Positions 1 to 7,596 of a DNA stretch of 10,422 bases are shown here, piece by piece. This DNA comes from Coriobacteriaceae bacterium. GTDB taxonomy: Bacteria; Actinomycetota; Coriobacteriia; Anaerosomatales; SLCP01. A model generated the notes under the pieces. That model was not told the origin of the DNA. It worked only from the letters and a program-made list of their open reading frames with translations, and made no database searches. Both the position numbers and the translations under genes were made by a program. Location: NCBI GenBank assembly GCA_003563465.1, contig PWVH01000088.1, positions 1-10,422 of the forward strand. Direction: 5' to 3'. The stretch's first letter is position 1; every line of letters begins with the position of its first letter.

Positions 1-2186
1 GTGGGCACGATCTCTATGGTGTGGGTGCCGTGGGGGAGTACGGGCGACTCCCAGACCCGGTATCTCCAGCCCGTGTTCTGACCGGGCTGCAGGGCCTGGC
101 TTACCACCGTTCCCTGACGGATGCCGTTTATGTAGACGCGCGCCCTTCCGTACGAGTTGGTCCTAGGCCCTATCCAGGCGATGCGAGTGCCCGTGAACTC
201 GGCCTCGAAGTGCGCGTTGGTCCAGCGCGAGTAGTGGTAGCCGCGGTTAATGTACGCCGAGTTCGATCCGTAGATCCAAGGGCCGGAAAACGTGCCTTGC
301 GTCTCGTCTATGCGGATGCCTCCGCCGGCCGGCTCCTCTCCGTCGACCTCGAAGTAGTCGATCACGACGATGGTCGACGTCGAGGCGTCGTTCTTCTGGC
401 CTTCGACGCGTATCTCTAAGGTGTGCTGCTTATCCTCCAGCCCGTCAGCTGAGAAGAGCTCGAAGTTAAGGCCCTTGTCGTCAGAAGAGGCGTAGCAGTC
501 GACCGTCTCTACGAAGACGCCGTCTATGTAGACGTCTGCCATGCCGTAGTTTGGCTGCATAGGTCCGTACCATCGGACCGCGGTGCCGGTGAAGCGCAGC
601 TCAAGGGCTGTTTCCGCCCAGCGCCCGTACACGTAGCCGTCGTCTGAGTAGGCGGAGTTGTAGCCGGTGACGAAGCGGTCGAAGGTAACCCCTGCGTCGT
701 GGTGGTGGATTGTGAGGGTGTCGTAGGGCGGCTCCGAATCCTCGTACTCGTGATATCCCATATCCGGCGCGGCGGTGCCGTCCCCGTTTCCATCTATGGG
801 ACGCGGGGTGCCGAAGAAGTCCTGTACGGTGTACTCGGCCGGATCCGCAGTGTCGATGCAAGGCGAGCCTTCGGCGAGCCGGTAGTCGCGATCGAGGGGC
901 GCCGAGAACAGGGGATCTGCGTGAATCACACCGTCGCCAACGACGTTGCCGCTTCCCTCCAAGTCAGAATCTTCGGTGCAGGAGTAATCGATAGCCGAAG
1001 CCCCGCGTACGTCCTCATTCTCGTGACCCCAAACGACGCTGTTGTGAAGCGTCACCTCGCGGCCCGTCCCGTCCGCGTCGATACCGTGCCACTCGGGTGC
1101 CACGTTGTCGGCCACGGTACTGTTGCGGAAGTGCACGATCATGTTCGACCCGCGCACGGCACCGCCCCTGATGGCTGCCTCGTTCCCGGCGATCAGGCAG
1201 TCCTCGAGCGTCGCCTGCGACTGAGCGAAGAACACTCCGCCGCCGGCACCAGAGGTCGCGACGTTGTCTACGAAGGCAGTGCGCGTAATAGTGGGGTTGT
1301 GGCCATGGAGAAATGCGCCGCCGCCGTGGAGCGCACGGTTCGCCTCGATCGTCGTCTCCGCGATCGATACTACGGAACCCGAGCTCGTGGCGAAGTACAA
1401 GCCCCCGCCTCCTTGGGCGCCGGAGGTGGATTCGTTGCCGCTCACGGTGCATCCGGTGAGCGTGATCCCGTGTGTGGTGAGCGACGCGATGCCGCCCCCG
1501 TTTCCGGTGGCCGTGTTCCCTTCGACCGTGCACGCTTCGATCTCGACGTATGTATGGTTGTTGGAGAACACCCCTCCGCCGTCCCGGGCGATGTTGTCGC
1601 GTATGACGCAGTCGGCGATGTAGGGTCTTGCGACCGCGTCGTCCGCCCCTTGCACGTAGATGCCGCCTCCGATCCCATCGGGAGGTGCGGCGCTGTTGCT
1701 CTCGATGACGCTCTCGGTCACCCGCGGCCAACCGAAAAGCTCCCCGCCGCTGGTGCGCAGAATCGCGATGCCGGCACCGGTCCCGGCACCGCCCGTAATC
1801 GTGAAACCGCTGATCTCGGTGCCGGAGACAGGCTCTTCGATCCTTACTACACCGTTCGCGCCGTCGCCCTGAATCGTCGTGCCCTCGGCACCGTCGGTAC
1901 TCGCGAGCGTGACTCCGGGAGTGAGAAGAAGCGGAAAGCTCTCCTCGGAATCGGACGAGTACGTACCGGGACCCACCAGGACCGTGTCTCCCTCTGAGGC
2001 CTGCTCCAGCGCGTACTCGATAGTACGGAAGGGTGCGCCTTCAGTTCCGGGATTCGCGTTGTCACCGCTCACGCTCACGTACCAAGTGTCCCCGACAGCA
2101 AGCGCTCGATGAAGACCCGTGGTGCCCCCCAGAAGAAGCAGGCACCCGATGAGGACGCCTGTGATCCCTCTCGAGACTCGTCTCAT
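1..2186 (-). CDS. Secreted right-handed parallel beta-helix protein (DUF1565 type) with C-terminal carbohydrate-binding-like repeats, 3' end outside window
   Basis: Reading leftward from ATG at 2186 the frame stays open for 728 codons to base 1, so the stop lies outside the window. A Shine-Dalgarno GGGGGAG sits 5 nt upstream. Residues 1-30 form a signal peptide (two Arg, hydrophobic core, ALA cleavage site). Residues about 35-75 match DUF1565: a WYVSVSGDNANPGT start, then PFRTIEYAL and VGPGTY. Residues about 170-340 carry tandem PbH1-like coils, each with N-x-A followed by GGG[IVAL]. Residues about 420-480 hold the usual closing block of this family (DPLF, SPCIDTADP, DMGYHEYE). Two related segments follow at about 515-560 and 645-690, each with RW, [EA]FTGT, W[YI]GP and [AR]VYI[DN]G, which resemble carbohydrate-binding or lectin-like beta-sandwich modules. 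The protein is probably exported and may bind or cleave polysaccharide, but no catalytic residues can be assigned. Fold is sure; substrate is unknown. Confidence 0.85.
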   Translation of the reverse strand, partial: MRRVSRGITGVLIGCLLLLGGTTGLHRALAVGDTWYVSVSGDNANPGTEGAPFRTIEYALEQASEGDTVLVGPGTYSSDSEESFPLLLTPGVTLASTDGAEGTTIQGDGANGVVRIEEPVSGTEISGFTITGGAGTGAGIAILRTSGGELFGWPRVTESVIESNSAAPPDGIGGGIYVQGADDAVARPYIADCVIRDNIARDGGGVFSNNHTYVEIEACTVEGNTATGNGGGIASLTTHGITLTGCTVSGNESTSGAQGGGGLYFATSSGSVVSIAETTIEANRALHGGGAFLHGHNPTITRTAFVDNVATSGAGGGVFFAQSQATLEDCLIAGNEAAIRGGAVRGSNMIVHFRNSTVADNVAPEWHGIDADGTGREVTLHNSVVWGHENEDVRGASAIDYSCTEDSDLEGSGNVVGDGVIHADPLFSAPLDRDYRLAEGSPCIDTADPAEYTVQDFFGTPRPIDGNGDGTAAPDMGYHEYEDSEPPYDTLTIHHHDAGVTFDRFVTGYNSAYSDDGYVYGRWAETALELRFTGTAVRWYGPMQPNYGMADVYIDGVFVETVDCYASSDDKGLNFELFSADGLEDKQHTLEIRVEGQKNDASTSTIVVIDYFEVDGEEPAGGGIRIDETQGTFSGPWIYGSNSAYINRGYHYSRWTNAHFEAEFTGTRIAWIGPRTNSYGRARVYINGIRQGTVVSQALQPGQNTGWRYRVWESPVLPHGTHTIEIVP

Positions 2187-2276
2187 GCCATCTCCCCCTG
2201 CCGATACATGTGCAGGCATCTTGACCGTCGCGTATGCCGGCGCTCGTCCATTGCAGGGCCGATGTGCCCTGCCCGC

Positions 2277-2282
2277 ATCATA
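2277..2282 (-). promoter_or_regulatory. Candidate -10 box of the beta-helix gene
   Basis: TATGAT on the minus strand, 5 of 6 matches to the sigma-70 consensus, lies 90 bases upstream of the start codon. No good -35 hexamer is seen at 16-18 bp, which fits an activator-dependent promoter. Transcription would start near 2270. Confidence 0.4.
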
Positions 2283-2324
2283 GCAGCGAGCTGCCCAATC
2301 TTGCGCCGTCTACGCTCCTATTTC

Positions 2325-2340
2325 CGTGACACGTGTCACG
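2325..2340. promoter_or_regulatory. Perfect 16-bp palindrome, CRP/FNR-superfamily-type operator
   Basis: CGTGACACGTGTCACG equals its own reverse complement and has the GTGA-N6-TCAC layout of CRP/GlxR-type sites. Its centre (2332.5) lies about 62 bp upstream of the start predicted from the TATGAT box, the position typical of class I CRP activation. The family of the bound protein is inferred from the motif alone. Confidence 0.5.
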
Positions 2341-2489
2341 TGGCCGTAGCGCATAGCGAACTCCCGACTCCGGCGGCCCAGCTCTCCTGTGCCATGACGG
2401 CAGGGAGGAGAGCTAGAGGCCGTGAGACACGGGTACGTTGTACTGGGATGAGATCACCCAAGCTGCCAGGTATGACCCAGGAGTGAAGA

Positions 2490-2509
2490 TCGGCGCACCC
2501 GCACGCCGA
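2490..2509 (-). terminator. Possible weak intrinsic terminator after the MoaD-like gene
   Basis: On the minus strand a 6-bp stem TCGGCG/CGCCGA closes an 8-nt loop, beginning about 20 nt after the stop codon, and is followed by TCTTCACT. The T tract is short and interrupted, so efficiency is uncertain. Confidence 0.35.
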
Positions 2510-2528
2510 CTCGGCGAATCACTCAGCG

Positions 2529-2822
2529 CTACCGGCGCGTTACGAAAGGCCCGAAGAACGCAGGGTGTGATGCGGGCGTACCGTGCGGCACGAAGGTCAC
2601 GCGATCGCCCGGTCTAACGATCGCGTCCAAGCCAGACACGACGTAGTTGTGGAAGACTCCCTCGATCCTGTCGACAGGCAGCTCGAGCGCCGCAGCAAGA
2701 TCGACGGCCCTGGTGCCCGTTTCCGGGACCTCCACGCTCACAGTGGTAGGCAGTCCCCGCTCCTTGCGGAACGTATCGAGGAACGCAATCATGCGGACGG
2801 TGACACTGGGCGTGCTCTGCAT
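2529..2822 (-). CDS. MoaD/ThiS-like beta-grasp protein (97 aa)
   Basis: The start at ATG 2822 is set by an AAGGAG ribosome site 6 nt upstream. In-frame ATGs further up lack such a site. The length (97 aa) and pattern fit a ubiquitin-like beta-grasp domain: an opening strand SVTVRMIAFLDTF, a middle TRAVDLAAALELP helix, VFHNYVVSG, then the typical closing strand VRPGDRVTFVPHGTP. MoaD and ThiS are sulfur carriers for molybdopterin or thiamine synthesis, and they work through a C-terminal Gly-Gly. This protein ends in GPFVTRR and has no such tail, so a carrier role is doubtful. It may belong to the MoaD/ThiS-like group that occurs alone or fused to Mut7-C domains. No moa, thi or tungsten/molybdenum enzyme gene lies nearby. 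It shares the strand with katG but is separated by 257 bp and a strong hairpin. Confidence 0.7.
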   Translation of the reverse strand: MQSTPSVTVRMIAFLDTFRKERGLPTTVSVEVPETGTRAVDLAAALELPVDRIEGVFHNYVVSGLDAIVRPGDRVTFVPHGTPASHPAFFGPFVTRR

Positions 2823-2954
2823 CAGAGTCTCCTTGGGTTCGCCGCGGCATCGCGCTGTTGCGCCGGTCCATGAACCCATGATGCATGCACGTGTGAGGCG
2901 CGGCATTGACTTCGCTCAAGTGCGCCCCTCCACGCACCTTCGCCGTTTACCGCG

Positions 2955-3009
2955 AGCAGGACCGAGGAATCCGCGTCCTCGAGCCCGACCCGGCTAACTC
3001 GGTCCTGCT
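2955..3009 (-). terminator. Long hairpin downstream of katG
   Basis: A perfect 12-bp inverted repeat, AGCAGGACCGAG (2955-2966) and CTCGGTCCTGCT (2998-3009), encloses 31 nt that can add short inner stems (CCG/CGG and GTC/GAC). It starts 70 nt after the katG stop codon. On the minus strand it is followed by CGCGGTAAAC, with no T tract, so it is not a classical intrinsic terminator. It may be a 3' mRNA-stabilising structure or a factor-assisted terminator. Confidence 0.45.
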
Positions 3010-3079
3010 TCTTACGACTTGGCTACTCGCTGACTACGTTCGCGCCCTCCCACAGGCCGTCGAGTGCCTCATCTTCTGG

Positions 3080-5271
<2,192 letters not shown>

Positions 5272-5275
<4 letters not shown>

Positions 5276-5793
5276 GTTACGTGCTCCTTTCCCTGGTTCC
5301 CCTCTTGTATTCGTCGCCACGAGTGCTGACCGATGTGGTCGGCGTCTTCAAGTCGCTCGCACTCCGTGCATACCCCCCGCAGTCGGACCTCCACGTCCTC
5401 GACTCTGCCGATTCCTGTGGTCGCTGCAGACGCTCGGATCGCGTCGAGGCCATCATCGACTACGTCCCGCGCAATTCCGCATCGCGTGCATACGAAGTGA
5501 TGATGGTGGTCGACGTTGGCGTCGTACCTCGCAGGCCCGGGAGTGAGTGCGGTCCGCCTGATGCACCCGAGCTCGACCAGAGTGGCTATCGTACGGTACA
5601 CGGTGTCCAGCGAGATCGTGGGAATCCGGGTGCTTACGTTTCTGAAGACGTGCTCCACGTCCGGATGATCATCGGCCGAGGCGATCTCTCGCACGACCTC
5701 GATCCGCTGGTGGGTCAGCCTCATCCCCCGTCCGCGGAGCGCGTCCTTGATCAGCTCTACCCGACGCTCTACTTCGGCTGGCGCGACCGGCAT
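5272..5793 (-). CDS. perR: Fur-family peroxide-sensing repressor, PerR type (FurA-like)
   Basis: This 173-residue protein would repress katG until peroxide oxidises its metal-site histidines. The N-terminal winged helix includes the recognition stretch TISLDTVYRTI (about residues 59-69). The structural zinc site is C102-x2-C105 and C142-x2-C145. The regulatory metal site is complete: H43, D91, H97, H99 and D110 keep exactly the spacing of H37, D85, H91, H93 and D104 in Bacillus subtilis PerR. Asp rather than Glu at position 91 favours PerR over an iron-sensing Fur. ATG 5793 is chosen because AGGAGG lies 4 nt upstream; an upstream extension to 5883 has no such site. The gene ends inside the katG start (4-bp overlap), matching the furA-katG pair of other actinobacteria. 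An inverted repeat at 5820-5843 is a likely self-regulatory operator. Confidence 0.93.
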
Positions 5794-5819
5794 GATACCT
5801 CCTAATCGATGTAAGGTTC

Positions 5820-5843
5820 TTATCCAAGAAGGAGTCTTGATAA
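5820..5843 (-). promoter_or_regulatory. Candidate PerR/Fur operator upstream of perR-katG
   Basis: A 24-bp imperfect inverted repeat has outer arms TTATC/GATAA placed symmetrically and inner AAGA/TCTT arms shifted by one base. It is A/T-rich against a GC-rich background, lies 26 bp upstream of the perR start, and its outer arms resemble those of PerR boxes. A GATAAG hexamer inside it could serve as -10, but no clear -35 was found. Confidence 0.45.
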
Positions 5844-5893
5844 ACACACCAGCCGAGTGACCGCGCCAGGGTATGGGCATCAACCCATTCGGC

Positions 5894-6196
5894 CTAGCCC
5901 GGAATGAGCACGTTCGCGAACACGAGCCACGCCAGCAGTGACTTGGCGGTGAGGCTCAAGAACACGTAGGTGGCCTCACCGAAGAGGTAGTCCTTCCACT
6001 TCCCTACCGGCTTGTACTGGAGGACCTGGTTCACCGCGAAGCTGTTGAAGAACACGAACATCGACACGAAAATCCAGTACACGAAGCTCGGGGTGAGGTC
6101 GCTTGAGCCCGGTCCCCACAGGTACGCTCCGATCGCGATCCACGGGAAGATGCCGGCGATACAGCCGAAGATGAACGCGGTCCAGTTGGGATTACC
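5894..6196 (-). pseudogene. Heliorhodopsin fragment, transmembrane helices 5-7 only
   Basis: Heliorhodopsins are inverted seven-helix retinal proteins of mainly monoderm microbes. The minus frame from about 6193 to the stop at 5894 gives about 99 residues closely matching their C-terminal part. Helix 5 starts NPNWTAFIFGCIAG with PW further in; helix 6 includes FVYWIFVSMFVFFNSFA; the loop LQYKPVGKWKDYLFGE follows; and helix 7 carries SLTAKSLLAW, whose Lys is the retinal Schiff-base residue. Helices 1-4 (roughly 150 residues) are missing. Upstream the frame stays open to ATG 6355, but those 54 residues are antisense to the SHOCT fragment and show no rhodopsin character. No other part of the gene occurs in the window. 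A gene finder would call a 153-residue protein at 5894-6355; its first third is spurious. Family call from remembered motifs; confident. Confidence 0.8.
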
Positions 6197-6346
6197 AGGC
6201 TGCTCATCGCCGAGGCTCGCGAGCGGCACCGGCAACTGGCGGGCTACACGCCGGCAGAGGAGATCGCGAAGGCTGCCGAGCTCAAGGAGCAGGGCTCGCT
6301 CACTGAGGAGGAGTTCGCCGAAATCAAGCGGCGCGCGCTGACGTAG
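6197..6346 (+). pseudogene. SHOCT-domain C-terminal fragment without a start
   Basis: The plus frame ending at TAG 6344-6346 reads as a charged helix (LLIAEARERHRQLAGYT) followed by a SHOCT domain: AEEIAKAAELKEQGSLTEEE, then FAEIKRRALT. SHOCT is a short C-terminal module, often at the end of membrane-associated or oligomerising proteins. No ATG, GTG or TTG opens this frame between the upstream TGA near 6104 and the conserved part, and the bases before 6197 belong to the heliorhodopsin fragment on the other strand. The parent gene has therefore lost its 5' end at this junction. Its natural terminator (6374-6404) is still in place. Confidence 0.6.
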
Positions 6347-6373
6347 GACACGCATCCGCTCCGCACGTGTGAT

Positions 6374-6404
6374 GACGACCCGCCGTAGTCTGAGGCGGGT
6401 CGTC
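6374..6404. terminator. Bidirectional stem-loop terminator between convergent gene ends
   Basis: A perfect 11-bp stem GACGACCCGCC/GGCGGGTCGTC with a 9-nt loop lies 27 nt after the SHOCT stop and 5 nt before the opposing SagB-like stop. T tracts are short on both sides. Placement between two convergent stops supports a shared terminator. Confidence 0.65.
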
Positions 6405-6409
6405 TTCGA

Positions 6410-6535
6410 CTACCATCGGCCAACGGGCAGCAGATAGAGCGGTGCCTCGTCGCCCTCGAGTCCGAGGACCTTGGCGACCCAGTCGTCGTCGAGCGCACCC
6501 ACCGGGAAAGTGACCAAGCCTAGTGCGTGTCCAGC
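6410..6535 (-). pseudogene. SagB-type nitroreductase C-terminal fragment
   Basis: The minus frame ending at TAG 6410-6412 encodes about 41 residues, including HALGLVTFPVGALDDDW, KVLGLEGDEAPLYLLPVGRW and the stop. This matches the closing part of SagB/ThcOx-like flavin oxidoreductases, where [AN]LGLGT-x-VGAFDD, LLGL and PLYLxPVG recur. Upstream of about 6535 the frame stays open to 6629 but turns into a Gln/His/Arg-rich string without family character, and it holds no plausible start. About 80 percent of a normal nitroreductase is absent. Alternative: any other nitroreductase-fold protein with the same tail. The family call rests on a short stretch. Confidence 0.5.
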
Positions 6536-6540
6536 GCTGC

Positions 6541-6890
6541 CGACGTGACCTGACTGTTGTTGTGCCACTCGCTTATCACCCCGTGGTCTGTCGTGACCAT
6601 GGTAGTCCTGCTGGTGTCGCCCGCACCGCTACGCACCCGGCTCGTCTGCCGGCTCGGGAGTCTCACACTTGGTCGCAGTTCATACTACCGCAGACGGGAA
6701 CAGCGGGACATTGACAGGCTCGAGCACCAATAGTATGGGCTGTCGGCGTACCTTGCTGAGGTTGGCGCACCAGACAAAGCCGACAGTAAGAATGCGACGA
6801 CGACGGCTTCGGCCCAGAGCCCGTGCAGGAGGACCCGGCTGCGCACACGAGTTGGTGCGAACGCACGGGCGTGCACTCGAAAACCCGCAC
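6541..6890. other. Non-coding or decayed DNA between the gene remnants and repeat copy 1
   Basis: No gene can be named in these 350 bases. Open frames exist on both strands but have poor composition. One minus-strand frame, 6685-6876 with a GTG start, has a hydrophobic stretch (LWAEAVVVAFLLSALSG) that could be a remnant signal or membrane segment, with no usable ribosome site. A stem CCGTGGTC/GACCATGG (6581-6602) with one G-T pair and a candidate promoter (6711-6739) are the only structured elements. Confidence 0.4.
6711..6739 (+). promoter_or_regulatory. Candidate sigma-70 promoter with no evident gene
   Basis: A perfect -35 TTGACA (6711-6716) is followed after 17 bp by TATGGG (6734-6739, 3 of 6 matches). 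Right after it lies the 8-bp inverted repeat CTGTCGGC (6740-6747) and GCCGACAG (6779-6786). No intact reading frame follows on this strand until the winged-helix gene at 7255. Confidence 0.3.
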
Positions 6891-6989
6891 CTCACGTTCG
6901 AGGAGCGGATGTCGTTGCGTTCGCATCTGGCGGGCAGCGAGAGGCCGAACCCTCGAGCCCCCGGGGTAACCGGTCTGACGGCTCTCGAG
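6891..6989. repeat. 99-bp direct repeat, copy 1
   Basis: Bases 6891-6989 align without gaps to 8183-8281 (offset 1292). Bases 6900-6973 (74 bp) are identical to 8192-8265. Outside that core the differences are at 6895, 6899, 6974, 6977 and 6982-6984. The repeat contains a GGTAACC palindrome (6966-6972) near its right edge and a short hairpin CGAGAGG/CCCTCG on one strand. It matches no attC, tRNA or IS terminus that I can recognise. Confidence 0.9.
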
Positions 6990-7002
6990 GTGAGCTGCGG
7001 CG

Positions 7003-7155
7003 CTACTGGCGCTCTTCCACTGGGATGAGGACCTCGTTGCGCCGGATGAAGCCAGGCTTCCAGGGAGCGGGGTGCTAGGCGACCTCCGGCTTGCCGACCG
7101 TGACGTACCCCTCTCGCTCGATCCACCTGATTCCGAACAGACCGGAAGGACCCAG
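7003..7155 (-). pseudogene. Degraded C-terminal end of an unidentified protein with an in-frame amber codon
   Basis: One minus-strand frame reads GLFGIRWIEREGYVTVGKPE, then VA and TAG (7075-7077). It continues in the same frame as HPAPWKPGFIRRNEVLIPVE, then ERQ and TAG (7003-7005). Both halves have the look of a folded protein and good codon choice, unlike the surrounding DNA. A TGA lies in frame just upstream and no start was found. I do not recognise the family. It is either a gene remnant interrupted by a nonsense mutation, or a real end at 7075 followed by chance coding-like sequence. The fragment ends 14 bp from repeat copy 1. Confidence 0.3.
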
Positions 7156-7160
7156 GCTCT

Positions 7161-7210
7161 TATCAACTCATTTCGAGTAGATATCTAATCGCAATTGGTT
7201 GATATATACT
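7161..7210 (+). promoter_or_regulatory. Promoter region of the winged-helix/nucleotidyltransferase unit
   Basis: An A/T-rich island contains a -10-like TATACT (7205-7210, 5 of 6 matches) about 45 bp before the start codon. A 7-bp inverted repeat TATCAAC (7161-7167) and GTTGATA (7198-7204) brackets the region where a -35 would sit, and it could be an operator for the encoded regulator. No good -35 is visible. Confidence 0.4.
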
Positions 7211-7254
7211 TGTTTGTGGCAGACTCTTGCGAGGCACTCGAGAGGAGCTTGGCG

Positions 7255-7593
7255 ATGACCCCCGTGCTTGAAGCAATATTCGCAAGCCGCTCCGCAGCAC
7301 GAACCCTGTTGTTCTTGCAGGCTTACGGGTCCGGTCACGCTTCGCAAATAGCCAAGACCTACTCCGTGCCGCTGAACCCCATATACCTGCAGCTGCGCCG
7401 CCTCGAGGCGAACGGTGTGCTCGTCAGTAGGACCGTGGGCCGAACACGCGTGTTCGAGTTCAACCCGCGAAGCCCCACGGTCCGCAACCTCCGCGAGTTT
7501 CTGACCTCGGAACTAGAACTGCTCCCCGATGAGGAGATCAAGAAGTACTACCGCCAGCGGCGTCGACCGCGCCGAACCGGCAAGCAGCTGTAG
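7255..7593 (+). CDS. Small winged-helix transcriptional regulator (ArsR-like)
   Basis: The 112-residue product starts MTPVLEAIFASRSAARTLLF, a typical opening of small winged-helix proteins. The helix-turn-helix covers about residues 28-53 (GHASQIAKTYSVPLNPIYLQ and LRRLEANGVLV), followed by the wing SRTVGRTRVFEFNPR. The tail is strongly basic (YYRQRRRPRRTGKQL). ATG 7255 is preferred over a TTG at 7195 because AGAGGAG lies 7 nt upstream. It probably binds its own promoter region (7161-7210) and controls the next gene, which starts 3 nt after its stop. In this kind of pairing the DNA-binding protein often acts as the antitoxin or repressor of a nucleotidyltransferase. The fold call is firm; the role is inferred from context. 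Confidence 0.8.
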   Translation: MTPVLEAIFASRSAARTLLFLQAYGSGHASQIAKTYSVPLNPIYLQLRRLEANGVLVSRTVGRTRVFEFNPRSPTVRNLREFLTSELELLPDEEIKKYYRQRRRPRRTGKQL

Positions 7594-7596
7594 ACG

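Larger units (their letters stand above)
2187..2528. other. Intergenic region upstream of the beta-helix gene
   Basis: These 342 bases hold no convincing gene. They contain a possible terminator for the MoaD-like gene (2490-2509), a CRP-type palindrome (2325-2340), a TATGAT -10 box (2277-2282) and an imperfect hairpin at 2382-2412 (7-bp stem CTCTCCT/AGGAGAG, a 1x3 internal loop, then TGCC/GGCA). A 125-codon plus-strand frame at 2109-2486 has biased composition and overlaps the start of the beta-helix gene, so it is not taken as real. Confidence 0.6.

Noticed and set aside
699..1997. 432-codon plus-strand frame
   Set aside because: It lies opposite the beta-helix gene, whose minus frame has a signal peptide, family motifs and a ribosome site. 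The plus frame has no recognisable motif and arises from GC-rich codon bias.
2382..2412. Hairpin CTCTCCT/AGGAGAG as an intrinsic terminator
   Set aside because: An internal loop weakens it and neither strand has a T tract after it.
2109..2486. 125-codon plus-strand frame in the intergenic region
   Set aside because: Cys/Arg/Pro-rich string with no motif, overlapping the start of the beta-helix gene and its promoter elements.
5276..5320. Longer katG start at 5320
   Set aside because: It would add 15 residues not typical of KatG and lacks a ribosome site; ATG 5275 has AAGGAG 8 nt upstream and the family N-terminus.
6918..6970. Repeat as the 3' end of a tRNA-Ser (GAGGGTTCGGCCTCTCG on the minus strand)
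   Set aside because: The T-loop lacks the conserved A, the T-stem does not pair properly and no anticodon arm or acceptor partner is found upstream. It could be a very decayed attachment site but cannot be supported.
6891..6989. Repeat read as the start of an IS30-like transposase (HLTFEERMSLRSHL)
   Set aside because: The reading soon turns into a non-transposase string, no DDE domain follows either copy, and the identical core does not follow codon positions.
6891..6989. Repeat as an integron attC site
   Set aside because: No RYYYAAC/GTTRRRY core sites bound the repeat, it lacks the long attC-type inverted symmetry, and no integron integrase is present.
7195..7254. TTG start for the winged-helix regulator
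   Set aside because: It lies upstream of and overlaps the TATACT -10 box; ATG 7255 has a strong ribosome site and the family-typical N-terminus.
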